Notes: generated from the sequence alone by a model not told the origin. Numbered from the stretch's first letter, positions 1 through 8,141 are shown. The stretch: 37,330 nucleotides of DNA from Wolinella sp052173415 (GCA_052173415.1 JBQMYQ010000014.1:1-37330); one strand, 5' to 3'. Numbers and translations: made by a program.

Positions 1-1279
1 CGCAAACCCCCTCGCTAAAAAGGAGCGAAGCGGGACTGAAACGCTCCAGCACATGCTCCGCAAATGCCTCACTCTCATGCCATGAGGGCGCGCGCTCACC
101 GACAAAAATCGCATGTTTGACAAAGCTCATCTGCCCCACACCCCAAAACGCATGCATAATCTGCTTGGCATGAGCGGGATATTTTGGGGCGATTTTTGCA
201 AAAATCAGATTGTGAAATACGCCATTTTCAGGCATGTGATAATCAAGCAAATCAGGCGCGCTCGTCTGCAACAAAGGCAAAAAAATACGCTCTGTGGGGA
301 GTCCTAGATATTTATCCTCCAAAGGGGGCTTGCCCACAACTGTAGCGAGATAGATGGGGTGCTGCTTGTGCGTGATCGCGCTCACTTCGAGCACGGGATA
401 GGGCTCAACAGGCGTATAAAATCCCGTATGATCGCCAAAAGGTCCTTCAAGGCGCACTTCACTAGGATCCACCCAGCCCTCAATCACAAAATCCGCATCA
501 AAAGGGACATGGAGCGGATTCGTGATACACTCCACAACCTCGGGTCGCTTCCCGCGGATAAATCCATAAAGCAATAGCTCAAAGATCCCATAAGGGAGCG
601 GAGCCGTGCCACACCACGTATAGAGCGGATCGCCACCAATAGCGATAGAGACGGGCATTTTCTGCCCCGCCCTTTGGTATTCGTGAAAAAAGTGCATGGA
701 ATCCTTGTGAATCTGCCAATGTAGCCCGAGTCGATTCCTCTCATAGACTTGCAGGCGATACATGCCGAGATTCCTGATATTTCCATCAAGGCTCTGCGTA
801 TATACCTGCCCCATCGTGATAAACGCCCCGCCATCATGCTCCCACGTCTTAAGAATCGGTAGCTTGTAGAGATCGACCTCCGCTTTCTCGCAAATTACCT
901 GCTGACAAAGCCCGCGCGAGCTCACCCTTTTGGGACGAATATGGCGCAAAGAAGCAAGTCGCGGAAGCATATCCAAAGTCTCGGCGATTCCCCGTGGGGG
1001 CTTAAAGCGCACCCATTCGCTCACATTTTTTGCAATCTCTTCTACATCGCCGATTAGAATGCGCACAAGCTCCTTGTTGCCAAAGAGATTCATCGCTACG
1101 GGTATGTCAAACTCACGATTATTTTCTCGATCGATGGGGCGTGTGAATAGCAGAGCCTTGCTGTCGGGTCGCTTCACCTCCACATACGCGACGTGGGGAA
1201 TCTCAAGGGAAATATCTAGCGGCTCATCGATGATTTTTAACTGATTGTGCTCTTTTAATAAATCAATAAACTGCCTCAC
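1..1279 (-). CDS. ubiD: UbiD-family decarboxylase (menaquinone-biosynthesis type), 3' end outside window
   Basis: About 426 residues are visible; Helicobacter homologues are around 600, so roughly the last third lies off the left edge. The protein begins RQFIDLLKEHNQLKIIDEP and contains RNLGMYRLQVYERNRLG and RLEGPFGDHTGFY, which match the conserved UbiD core that binds prenylated FMN and carries the Arg/Glu catalytic set. The family decarboxylates aromatic acids; in bacteria using the futalosine route it is assigned to menaquinone synthesis, a membrane quinone needed for respiration. The start is GTG at 1279: an in-frame TGA lies only 12 bases upstream and a GAGGGGGA ribosome site sits just before it, so no longer start is possible. 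It is transcribed divergently from the asparaginase gene. The family call is firm; the exact substrate is inferred. Confidence 0.9.
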   Translation of the reverse strand, partial: MRQFIDLLKEHNQLKIIDEPLDISLEIPHVAYVEVKRPDSKALLFTRPIDRENNREFDIPVAMNLFGNKELVRILIGDVEEIAKNVSEWVRFKPPRGIAETLDMLPRLASLRHIRPKRVSSRGLCQQVICEKAEVDLYKLPILKTWEHDGGAFITMGQVYTQSLDGNIRNLGMYRLQVYERNRLGLHWQIHKDSMHFFHEYQRAGQKMPVSIAIGGDPLYTWCGTAPLPYGIFELLLYGFIRGKRPEVVECITNPLHVPFDADFVIEGWVDPSEVRLEGPFGDHTGFYTPVEPYPVLEVSAITHKQHPIYLATVVGKPPLEDKYLGLPTERIFLPLLQTSAPDLLDYHMPENGVFHNLIFAKIAPKYPAHAKQIMHAFWGVGQMSFVKHAIFVGERAPSWHESEAFAEHVLERFSPASLLFSEGVC

Positions 1280-1579
1280 GATTCCCCCTCACAAACATCT
1301 TAAAGTTTCAAAACATAAGTCGGACAAATATCCAAAAATCTAAATAAATCTACTTAAAATCCGTGGGGAATTATAATAAAGAGTATTTAAAACTCTCTTG
1401 CACCTCTGCACATCCTAGGAATCGACACTCCCAAAGCATAAATACAATCAGCATAAGCAACCAAAAAACACTTATAAAATACTCCCTTAATTTTTGCAGA
1501 TACTTATTACTATTAAGAAGGATTATTATAATCTCAATGCTATACTCCTTGCTGAATTTAACTTAACAAGGAGGAAAGT
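1280..1579. other. AT-rich divergent intergenic region between ubiD and ansB
   Basis: These 300 bases separate two divergent genes and are clearly richer in A and T than either. A reading frame at 1363-1566 has no family resemblance and overlaps the promoter area, so I do not call it a gene. The right part holds the ansB promoter. A TATAAT on the minus strand (complement of 1370-1375) could serve ubiD with a leader of about 80 bases, but this is weak. No RNA gene is recognisable. Confidence 0.6.
1538..1546 (+). promoter_or_regulatory. Extended -10 promoter of ansB
   Basis: TGCTATACT is an extended -10 element of the type used by sigma-70 in Campylobacterota, where -35 boxes are weak or absent. 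Transcription would start near 1553, giving a leader of about 27 bases that carries the AAGGAGGAAA ribosome site. A second -10-like TATAAT lies at 1527-1532. Sequence match only. Confidence 0.55.
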
Positions 1580-2626
1580 ATGAAGTTTTCTTTGAAGGTG
1601 GTGGCTTTAATGCTTCTTGGTGCTACATTGGCTATGGCAAAGCCGACGATTTATGTTCTAGCAACTGGCGGGACAATCGCTGGAAGCGGCTCTGATGCGC
1701 TTGATACAAGCTATACTTCAGGCACGGTAACGGTGGATAAACTCATCGCTGCAGTCCCTGAAATCAATAAAATCGCGACAATTAAAGGCGAGCAGATTTC
1801 ACAAATCGGCTCACAAGAGATGAATAATGAAGTGTGGCTCAAGCTCGCTAAGCGCGTCAATGAGCTTCTAAAAAGTGGCAAGGCTGATGGGGTCGTCATT
1901 ACACATGGCACAGATACGATGGAAGAGACTGCCTACTTCCTCAATCTCGTCATCAAAAGCGATAAGCCGATTGTCATGGTGGGGGCGATGAGGAGCAGCA
2001 GCTCGCTCAGTGCCGATGGTCCGCTCAATCTCTTTAACGCCGTCAATGTCGCGATAAACAAAAACAGCGTTGGCAAGGGAGTTATGGTCGTTATGAATGA
2101 TGAAATTCACGCTGCACGTGAAGTAACAAAAACCAACACTTCTAGCGTTGAGACGTTCAGATCGCCTAATAGTGGTAAAATCGGCACGGTCTTTTATGGC
2201 AACGTGAAATTCTACATGAACCCTGCTAGGAAGCATACGACAAGCTCGGCATTTGACATCGACAAGATTAAAGAGCTCCCCCGCGTGGATATCATCTACA
2301 ACCACTCCAATGACAACCCAGACTTTGTGAATATCGCGATTAAAAATGGCGCAAAAGGGATCATCAACGCAGGTATGGGCAATGGGAATCCTTTCCCAAG
2401 TGTGCTTGAGGCACTCGGCAATGCGAGCAAAAAGGGCGTAATTGTAGCGAGAAATTCCCGTGTAGGAAGTGGCGAAACTACGATGGACGGCGAGGTTGAT
2501 GACGCGAAATACGGCTTCATCACAAGCGATAATCTCAACGCGCAAAAAGCACGCGTATTGCTCATGGTCGCGCTCGCGCACACAAAAGACAAAGCAAAAA
2601 TTTGGGAATATTTCCTAACTCACTAA
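1580..2626 (+). CDS. ansB: Type II (periplasmic) L-asparaginase
   Basis: Hydrolyses asparagine, and often glutamine, to the acid and ammonia in the periplasm. The 348-residue protein starts with a Sec signal (about residues 1-20, ending AMA before KP). It shows both family signatures: ATGGTIAG with nucleophile Thr32, and THGTDTMEETA with Thr111 and Asp112. Further matches are MSADGPLNL-like LSADGPLNL and VTKTNTSS, which contains the catalytic lysine. Tyr45 in the SYTSG loop fits the mobile active-site loop. Length is normal. An AAGGAGG ribosome site precedes the ATG. The signal peptide separates it from the cytoplasmic type I enzyme. It stands alone, with its own promoter and a hairpin downstream. 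In related gut bacteria this enzyme supports amino-acid use and contributes to host colonisation; that role here is inferred. Confidence 0.96.
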   Translation: MKFSLKVVALMLLGATLAMAKPTIYVLATGGTIAGSGSDALDTSYTSGTVTVDKLIAAVPEINKIATIKGEQISQIGSQEMNNEVWLKLAKRVNELLKSGKADGVVITHGTDTMEETAYFLNLVIKSDKPIVMVGAMRSSSSLSADGPLNLFNAVNVAINKNSVGKGVMVVMNDEIHAAREVTKTNTSSVETFRSPNSGKIGTVFYGNVKFYMNPARKHTTSSAFDIDKIKELPRVDIIYNHSNDNPDFVNIAIKNGAKGIINAGMGNGNPFPSVLEALGNASKKGVIVARNSRVGSGETTMDGEVDDAKYGFITSDNLNAQKARVLLMVALAHTKDKAKIWEYFLTH

Positions 2627-2653
2627 TGTGCAGTGTGCAGGAATCCAGTGGGG

Positions 2654-2686
2654 AATCTAGGTGAGGGCTTTTGCTTCGCCTAGATT
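2654..2686. terminator. Strong hairpin downstream of ansB
   Basis: AATCTAGGTGAGG pairs with the segment ending TCGCCTAGATT to form a stem of about 13 pairs (two G-T pairs) around a 7-base loop. No T run follows, so it may be a Rho-independent terminator without a tail, or an mRNA end stabiliser. It lies between the ends of two convergent genes and could act in both directions. Confidence 0.45.
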
Positions 2687-2764
2687 GCTTCACTGCTTTA
2701 CTAAATTAACTCGTCTCACTGCGCAAGTTGCACAGGTTGGTGTGGCAAGTGCTGTGTTTTACCG

Positions 2765-2803
2765 CTTAGATTCCTGCACCCGCAGAAGAGTTGGGAATCC
2801 TAA
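2765..2803. terminator. Inverted pair of GGAATC words beyond the DoxX-like gene
   Basis: TTAGATTCC and GGAATCCTAA form inverted arms (one bulged base) around about 20 bases. A smaller CTGC/GCAG hairpin is nested inside. The position, just past the end of the minus-strand DoxX-like gene, suits a terminator. It is made from the hexamer that is over-represented throughout the window. Confidence 0.4.
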
Positions 2804-2854
2804 CGCTTGAATAAAAGCGGGAATCTCAAGATTTTTTGCGCCACAGAGGCTTAT

Positions 2855-3268
2855 TTACCGCTTAATCTCCCATCTCCCTCCGCCTATAAAAACTAGCGCA
2901 AGCGCACTCACTAAAAGAAGTAGCGGGAATTCGATTTTCAGACCTCCATACGCACCTAGGGCTAGGAGATTCGCGCCATGAGCAACATAAATAATCACAA
3001 AAGATGTAATCGCAATCACTAGCGCGCTTAGGCGAGTGTAGATTCCTAGGATTAGCATTACAGGCGCGATGACCTCTCCAAGATAGACACCATAGGCGAT
3101 AAATTCGGGGAATCCTGCCCCAACAATCATCTTCTCCACACCTGTAATCCCATGCTTAATCTTGTGAATCCCATGAAGCAACATGAGGATTCCTAAAAAT
3201 ACGCGCAACAAAAGCGACGCAACATCATGGCTGTGAATTTTCCCCAACATCTCTTCTATAATTTGCAT
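2855..3268 (-). CDS. DoxX-family inner-membrane protein
   Basis: A 137-residue protein with four hydrophobic segments. The first contains the family pattern LLLRVFLGILMLLHGIHKI, followed by a GAGFP turn and GVYLGEVIAPVMLILGIYTR. These match DoxX/YphA-type membrane proteins, small four-helix proteins linked to redox or thiosulfate metabolism in some species but mostly of unknown role. The frame is open further upstream to 3367, but I place the start at ATG 3268 because GGAGG lies 7 bases before it and the upstream residues look non-coding and AT-rich. It is divergent from the cold-shock-like gene and convergent with ansB. No neighbour suggests a specific substrate. Confidence 0.8.
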   Translation of the reverse strand: MQIIEEMLGKIHSHDVASLLLRVFLGILMLLHGIHKIKHGITGVEKMIVGAGFPEFIAYGVYLGEVIAPVMLILGIYTRLSALVIAITSFVIIYVAHGANLLALGAYGGLKIEFPLLLLVSALALVFIGGGRWEIKR

Positions 3269-3467
3269 ACAAACCTCCAAAACTTCGATTTTTGGTATGT
3301 TATCACAACTAAAATTGCAAAAATCCCCTTGCATTTTTAGATATTTATGGGCAAAATCTCCACACATTGATCTGCATTCTATGGCTCAGAAAGGTGCTTT
3401 TAAACTGCTAATAAGCATACTTAATATATCAGTTTAATAAATATTTTATAAAATTAAAGGTCAGGAT

Positions 3468-5042
3468 TTGCACGGGAAAATTCTCTACTACAACGAAGAA
3501 ATGGGGACGGGCACACTCACCAATCAGCATCGTCGGATTTTTGAATTCACTAGGCAGAGCTGGTATGGCAGACGTAGCCTCCCTGAGCGCGATATGCTGG
3601 TTGATTTCCGCCTTGATGATCGGGAGAATGTGAGTGGTTGCAAGGAATCGTGCTTCAGGCGACTGTGCAGAACGCACCCCATCAAGGAGAGCGATTTTTG
3701 GCTTACCGCAGATGATGAGAAGCTTAAAGAGCGGGCGGAGGAGCTCAAGGAATCGTTAATCTTGCAAGGAGTTTCCACGCTAGATCCAAACGCACCTATC
3801 CCCGTAGAGCTCCCTATAAATCGCTGTTTTGACCTCTATTTTTCCGAAGAGCTCGCCCTGCTTGAACGCTACGAAGAGCTATTTTCCAACCCTGCGCGCT
3901 ATCCCGTTGTAGATTATTCTAAGCTTAAACCATTCTTGCAAAAAGCGAAGACACATCTTTTGGGGGCAGATTCCTCAATTAGGCATGAGAATTTTAGCGA
4001 GCTTGAGCAAGAGATTCGCCGCACGGAGACGTTGCTGGCTGATATGGGACAGATTCTCACAAAAGATGCAGAGATAGTCTTTGAAGAGATGTTTTTGCGC
4101 GCACAAATCCCTTATCTGCGTGCACACAAGCGTCTTGGGCTCGAAGAAGAGCGCATTTCGCAATTAGAGCGCAGACTAAAGAAGCTACCTTTTGATATGA
4201 ATTTCCTCCAACAAAAGATAAAAGGCGCCGAACCAAAGGAACGCGAACCTCTTAATGAAAAGCTAAATGCCCTAAAATCCGAGGGAATCGCCTGCCAAAG
4301 CGAAATCGCCGAGAGGACAAGCAATAAGGAATCGCTCGTGGCACAAATAGAGCTTTTTAAAAAGAAAAACTTTGAAGAGCTCATGGGTGCGTATCATTTT
4401 GAGGATCAGCGCAAAAAGCTCTACGCCTATCTGAAACGTGTATTAGATCACTTTGGCTATATGTTTGATTTATCGCTTTGGCAGAGTGCTTCACGCTCAA
4501 GCAACATCGCAAATAGCTTCTATACGCAGAGTATCCAAGGGGGATTTAACGCATTTACCTTTTTGCAATACTATCTCAAACCACTGGACAAACATCGCCT
4601 AAGTGCGCAGGATAAAGCCCTCTATCGCTATTTTTACGATTATGAGAAAAAGGATGCGCTCAAATTCCTCATAGTGGGCGAGGATTCCGAGTTTATCGCA
4701 ACACTAAAACGTCGCCTATTTTTAGCACAAAAAGATGTGATTGTTTATACATTTTTACGTGCGGTCGATTCCCTTGCGATGGTCAAAAGCATGAAAGTCA
4801 ATGCAGTATTTATGGACACAGAAATCCGATCCATGGGGATATACGAATGGCTGGAGCACTTCATCAAGCACACGCCTAGCCAAAAAGCCATCATCTTTGG
4901 CTTTAGCGCAAGGGGCGATGAGGAGCGAGAGCAAACACTAAAAGAGAAATACCATTGTATCCCCCTGCGCAAGGGCATAAGCGAGCAGAAATTTGAAGAG
5001 ATGATGCAGCACTTTATCCCGATGATTCAGAACAAAGCGTAA
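3468..5042 (+). CDS. Cold-shock-like, coiled-coil and receiver-like domain protein
   Basis: 524 residues, TTG start at 3468 with AAAGGTCAGGA before it; starting later would cut into the first domain. Residues 1-65 read GKILYYNEEMGTGTL, then IFEFTR and ERDMLVDFRL, as in the cold-shock OB fold that binds single-stranded nucleic acid. Residues about 100-330 are highly charged and helical, with a likely coiled coil around 220-300. Residues about 395-520 look like a response-regulator receiver: acidic pair ED in FLIVGEDSEF, candidate acceptor Asp in AVFMDTEI, Ser in IIFGFSA and Lys in PLRKGI. I know of no named protein with this arrangement. A role linking nucleic-acid binding to a signalling input is inference. 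It is monocistronic, with a strong hairpin downstream. Confidence 0.8.
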   Translation: MHGKILYYNEEMGTGTLTNQHRRIFEFTRQSWYGRRSLPERDMLVDFRLDDRENVSGCKESCFRRLCRTHPIKESDFWLTADDEKLKERAEELKESLILQGVSTLDPNAPIPVELPINRCFDLYFSEELALLERYEELFSNPARYPVVDYSKLKPFLQKAKTHLLGADSSIRHENFSELEQEIRRTETLLADMGQILTKDAEIVFEEMFLRAQIPYLRAHKRLGLEEERISQLERRLKKLPFDMNFLQQKIKGAEPKEREPLNEKLNALKSEGIACQSEIAERTSNKESLVAQIELFKKKNFEELMGAYHFEDQRKKLYAYLKRVLDHFGYMFDLSLWQSASRSSNIANSFYTQSIQGGFNAFTFLQYYLKPLDKHRLSAQDKALYRYFYDYEKKDALKFLIVGEDSEFIATLKRRLFLAQKDVIVYTFLRAVDSLAMVKSMKVNAVFMDTEIRSMGIYEWLEHFIKHTPSQKAIIFGFSARGDEEREQTLKEKYHCIPLRKGISEQKFEEMMQHFIPMIQNKA

Positions 5043-5118
5043 AGAGCGGAAATCGTCGCTCGATTCTCACAAATCATCGCACATCAAAAAGGGGCAAGTT
5101 AAAAAGGATGGGGTCAAA

Positions 5119-5167
5119 AAAGAAAGCAAAGTGGCGCGCTTTGGCGGGCGCGTTTGCCCACCAAAGC
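5119..5167 (-). terminator. Terminator of the Sel1/Hcp operon, possibly bidirectional
   Basis: GCTTTGGCGGGC (5138-5149) pairs with GCCCACCAAAGC (5156-5167), with one mismatch and a 6-base loop. Read on the minus strand the stem is followed by a T-rich stretch including TTTCTTTTTTG, so it fits a Rho-independent terminator for the operon ending at 5211. It may also stop transcription coming from 5042. Confidence 0.7.
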
Positions 5168-5210
5168 CGCTGAAATTATAAATTTACGTGAGTGGGGGTT
5201 CTTGAGCGAG

Positions 5211-5828
5211 CTATTTTAGCTCGTCATACATCTCGCAAGCACCCTCCAAAATAGCTGTATCTGCACGAGGATCCTTTACTCCCAGCTCGCAAACCTTTTT
5301 CAAATATCGCACCGCTCCGCTTCGATTGCCTCTCTCATATTCATAGCGACCAAGCCAGTAGCATGCCCCCCAGTTGTTTTTGCTATCGCATAATTTTTTC
5401 AGATAGGCTGCTCCTTTAGCAGGATTTTTTGGCACTCCATGCCCTTTAGCATGTATATCCAAAACACCATGGCACCCTATCTCACCTCCGCCCTCACACC
5501 CTAGAGTGTAGAACTTTAGAGCCTTTTTGTAATCTCGCTGGGCACGAGGTAGGCTTTCTTCATATATTATCCCAAGAGTGGTGCAAGCATTAGCGAAATT
5601 GCCCTTTTTGCACACTCTCTCGTAGTAGAATATAGCTTTTTGAAGATCTTGGCTAAAGCCACCCCAGCCATAGTAGTAATTATTCCCCAGTTCCATGCAC
5701 GCCTCGCTATCTCCATTGCTACACTTCTCATCAAGCTCTCTAGCTTTCGCTTGCGAATTGTAGGCTCCTAACGCCTCGACACATAGCAAACTCACTAATA
5801 CCACCAAACCTAAAGCAATCTTTCTCAT
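5211..5828 (-). CDS. Secreted Sel1-repeat (Hcp-type) cysteine-rich protein
   Basis: 205 residues beginning with a Sec signal peptide (MRKIALGLVVLVSLLCVEALG). The mature part consists of Sel1-like helical repeats of about 36 residues, each with a cysteine pair spaced by about 7 residues, for example CSNGDSEAC, CKKGNFANAC, CEGGGEIGC and CDSKNNWGAC. This is the hallmark of Helicobacter cysteine-rich proteins: disulfide-clamped repeat proteins exported to the periplasm or medium, some of which bind penicillin or are seen by the host immune system. The specific partner is unknown. An AAAGGAG ribosome site precedes the ATG, and its start overlaps the stop of the upstream membrane-protein gene (ATGA), so the two are translationally coupled. 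The C tract upstream may switch both genes. Confidence 0.9.
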   Translation of the reverse strand: MRKIALGLVVLVSLLCVEALGAYNSQAKARELDEKCSNGDSEACMELGNNYYYGWGGFSQDLQKAIFYYERVCKKGNFANACTTLGIIYEESLPRAQRDYKKALKFYTLGCEGGGEIGCHGVLDIHAKGHGVPKNPAKGAAYLKKLCDSKNNWGACYWLGRYEYERGNRSGAVRYLKKVCELGVKDPRADTAILEGACEMYDELK

Positions 5829-6034
5829 TTTTTCTCCTTTGATTTTCTTTTTTCAGCCAAAAATAGCCAAAGCAAGAGAGCACCCGAACCAACCATCAGG
5901 GCGTAAAGCACAAAATCGGTTTCATCTTTGACAGCCCATGTCGTCGCTATAGAAGCAATCATACTCGCTAATAACGACAGCACATACCTCTCCCATTTAT
6001 CCAATCTGAGCTCATTATTGCTGTTTTCTTCCAT
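5825..6034 (-). CDS. Small two-helix membrane protein of unknown function
   Basis: 69 residues: a charged N-terminus (about 1-14), a hydrophobic stretch around YVLSLLASMIASIATTWAV, a short DETDF turn, a second hydrophobic stretch FVLYALMVGSGALLLWLFL, then a lysine-rich tail. A good AAAGGAGA ribosome site sits 5 bases before the ATG, and the stop overlaps the next start (ATGA), which supports it as a real gene. I do not recognise a family. It is the first gene of the operon with the Sel1/Hcp protein; a toxin, anchor or chaperone role is possible but unsupported. Confidence 0.7.
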   Translation of the reverse strand: MEENSNNELRLDKWERYVLSLLASMIASIATTWAVKDETDFVLYALMVGSGALLLWLFLAEKRKSKEKK

Positions 6035-6072
6035 ATTTTCTCCTTTCCAAATGAATTTAAATCAGTATTGTG

Positions 6073-6084
6073 CCCCCCCCCCCC
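6073..6084. repeat. 12-base C tract (G tract for the minus-strand operon)
   Basis: An uninterrupted run of 12 C starts 39 bases upstream of the small membrane protein gene. An in-frame TGA lies between tract and ATG, so the tract is outside the reading frame and lies in the promoter or 5' untranslated region. Tracts of this length slip during replication in Campylobacterota and change expression, so phase-variable transcription is the natural inference. Confidence 0.8.
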
Positions 6085-6537
6085 GCTGAATAATTGATAA
6101 ACGAAGGTTGTTTTAATGGGAGCTGTTTTGTAAGGTTTTAAGAAGTTTTAAGCGGGAATCGGGGTGCAAAATGGAGTTTGATTCCTTGTGGGAATAGAAG
6201 AGTTTTATGCAATGCAAATGGAGATAAGGGGATCGTGGAGGAAATAGATGAGGCTGGAAGTGAGGGGGAAAATCAGATAATGTGAGGATCAAGCAAGGAA
6301 TCAAAAAACACAAGCGGGATTTAGCGATTTTCTGTGCAAGGTTTTGCGTGATTTGGGCAACAAGACTCTCGCAAAATTCACTAAAACTTTGCGATCATGC
6401 TTGAGAACACCTAAACACAAAACGGCTATTAAGCACGATTGGAAGACTTGCCCAACGCAAGGTCAAGCATTCACAAAAACACCATCGCTTACCAAAAAAA
6501 GGAAACGATGGCTATATGTTTATGCGAAGGAGGGAGA
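6085..6537. other. Intergenic stretch with no supported gene
   Basis: About 450 bases between the C tract and rplS. Reading frames at 6113-6313 (minus) and 6344-6592 (plus) show no family resemblance or good ribosome sites. A TTTTGCG/CGCAAAA inverted pair (about 6344-6380) and several GGAATC words are visible. The rplS terminator lies at the right end. A small RNA cannot be excluded. Confidence 0.5.
6470..6511 (-). terminator. Terminator of the ffh-rplS operon
   Basis: On the minus strand CCATCG and CGATGG (6506-6511 with 6482-6487) form a hairpin, followed by TGTTTTTGTG. It begins about 27 bases after the rplS stop codon, where the operon should end. Confidence 0.6.
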
Positions 6538-6894
6538 TTATTTTCTAATCTCTTTAATTCTTGCGGATTTACCGCTTCGAGTGCGCAAATAGTAGAGCTT
6601 CGCGCGTCGCACCCGCCCCACACGCAAAAGCGTAATGCTCTCCAAACTATCGCTATAAATCGGGAAAATCCGCTCTACGCCCACACCATTCGCACCGATT
6701 TTACGAATCGTAAAAGTCCGCCCTGTCCCACTACCGCGAATCGCAATGCAGATTCCCTCAAAATTCTGCACCCTCGTCTTCTCGCCCTCGTGGATCTTAA
6801 CCCCCAAGCGCAACGTGTCTCCTGCTTTAAATTGTGGGATCTTCTTTTGTGTGATTTGTGCTTGCTCAAAGCTCTCAATATATCGATTTCTCAT
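6538..6894 (-). CDS. rplS: 50S ribosomal protein L19
   Basis: 118 residues with the L19 core: PQFKAGDTLRLGVKI, then VQNFEGICIAIRGSG and a C-terminal RRAKLYYLRTRSGKSARIKE, close to the family pattern RRAKLYYLR. It sits at the interface of the two ribosomal subunits. It is the last gene of the ffh-rpsP-khpA-rimM-trmD-rplS operon, three bases after trmD, and is followed by a terminator hairpin. Length is normal for the family. Confidence 0.97.
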   Translation of the reverse strand: MRNRYIESFEQAQITQKKIPQFKAGDTLRLGVKIHEGEKTRVQNFEGICIAIRGSGTGRTFTIRKIGANGVGVERIFPIYSDSLESITLLRVGRVRRAKLYYLRTRSGKSARIKEIRK

Positions 6895-6897
6895 ACT

Positions 6898-7605
6898 TTA
6901 TCCCCTGCCTGATTCCTGAATTTTATACTTTCTGTAAAGATCTGGTCTGTGATACTGGGTCTTAGCCCGCGACAGCCCCATTTTCAGAGCGGAGATCTTA
7001 GCGTGATTACCCTTTGAATACTCTGAAGGAGGGGCGATTCCCTCCTCTGTTTTGGCGCGCACAAAGGTCGGTGCCTCAAGTAGTGAAGCTTCAAAACTCT
7101 CCCCTTGAAGCGATTCCTCATTGCCCAAAACACCCTCAATCTGTCGCGAGATGGCGTCGCAAAGCGCAAGCGCGGCAATCTCGCCTCCCGTAAGAATATA
7201 ATCCCCCATGGAAAAAAGCTCATCGGCGCACTCCTCCATGGCTCGCTCATCGATCCCCTCGTATCGCCCGCACACAAGCACGATATGCGAAACCCTGCGC
7301 GCCAATCGCCGTGCATCATTGTGCGTAAAGGGCTTTGCCGCGGGGAGCAAAAATACAATGTGGGAATCGGGGCTCTCCTCGCGAATCGCCCTGAGTGCGT
7401 CTATCATCACGCACGGCTCAATCACAAGCCCCGCACCGCCACCTACCTGATAATCATCGACCTTTTTGAAGCGATCATGGCTGAAGTCGCGGGGATTGAC
7501 CCACTCTATCTCGATTCTCCCCTCTTCTAGCGCGCGCTTTAGAATAGAATCGGAAAAATAACCCGAAATTAGCGAAGGAAAGAGCGTCAAAAAGGTAAAT
7601 TTCAC
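6898..7605 (-). CDS. trmD: tRNA (guanine-37 N1)-methyltransferase
   Basis: 235 residues. Transfers a methyl group from S-adenosylmethionine to G37 next to the anticodon of several tRNAs, preventing +1 frameshifts. Knot-fold motifs are clear: DDYQVGGGAGLVIEP (about 50-64), VLVCGRYEGIDER (109-121) and GDYILTGGEIAAL (134-146). The C-terminal part keeps FEASLLEAPTFVR and SKGNHAKI. The start is GTG 7605, overlapping the rimM stop by one base (TAGTG), so translation is coupled. Length is typical. Confidence 0.96.
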   Translation of the reverse strand: MKFTFLTLFPSLISGYFSDSILKRALEEGRIEIEWVNPRDFSHDRFKKVDDYQVGGGAGLVIEPCVMIDALRAIREESPDSHIVFLLPAAKPFTHNDARRLARRVSHIVLVCGRYEGIDERAMEECADELFSMGDYILTGGEIAALALCDAISRQIEGVLGNEESLQGESFEASLLEAPTFVRAKTEEGIAPPSEYSKGNHAKISALKMGLSRAKTQYHRPDLYRKYKIQESGRG

Positions 7606-8141
7606 TAGCTTGCCTCGGCGATTCCCCTCGCGCCCTTGCTCTCAATCCGTCGAGATTTTACATCGGTCGCGATGATAAAATGCTCAAGATAGGGCACGAG
7701 AAACTGCTTCACTTTGAGCGATTTTGCCAGCATACCCTCACTCTTAATCACCAGATAATCGGTTGCGCCAAGACGCTCGATTCCCGCGACCGTGCCAAGG
7801 TGCTCACCCTCCTCAAAAAGCTCGCACCCGATAATCTGAAACCAAAAATATTCGCCCTCATCAAGAGGACACTCTCTAAGTGTGCGCTCAAGCGTGGTAT
7901 AGAGCGTCTTATTTGTAAGAGCTTGAGCCGCTTCCCTGTGGGGAATCTCAGTAAAACTTGCTACCAAAGAGACGGGGTTAAAGGCACGCAGGGTCAGTGC
8001 GCCTCCCTCCCAAAAAAATGCGCTCCCGGGTTTCAAGGAATCGGGAAAATCCGTCAGAAGATGAAGCTTAATCTCCCCTTTGATTCCCACAGCACGTCCA
8101 AAGCGTGCGACCTTTATTCCCTGCTGGATTCCCTCTTCCAA
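7605..8141 (-). CDS. rimM: Ribosome maturation factor RimM
   Basis: 178 residues with the N-terminal barrel pattern RFGRAVGIKGEIKLHLLTDFP and a PRC-barrel C-terminus containing GTVAGIERLGATDYLVIK and FLVPYLEHFI. RimM binds S19 and helps finish the 30S head domain. The start is taken as TTG 8141, three bases after the khpA stop; no ATG precedes the conserved region. Position between khpA and trmD is the standard arrangement. Confidence 0.94.
   Translation of the reverse strand: MEEGIQQGIKVARFGRAVGIKGEIKLHLLTDFPDSLKPGSAFFWEGGALTLRAFNPVSLVASFTEIPHREAAQALTNKTLYTTLERTLRECPLDEGEYFWFQIIGCELFEEGEHLGTVAGIERLGATDYLVIKSEGMLAKSLKVKQFLVPYLEHFIIATDVKSRRIESKGARGIAEAS

Noticed and set aside
1363..1566. 67-codon frame in the ubiD-ansB gap
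   Set aside because: AT-rich, overlaps the ansB promoter and has no family pattern.
1868..2581. 237-codon open frame on the minus strand opposite ansB
   Set aside because: It lies wholly opposite a clear asparaginase gene, its protein has no family pattern, and there is no ribosome site.
6113..6313. 66-codon minus-strand frame near the 12-C tract
   Set aside because: It ends before the tract, so slippage would not join it to the next gene, and its composition is not protein-like.
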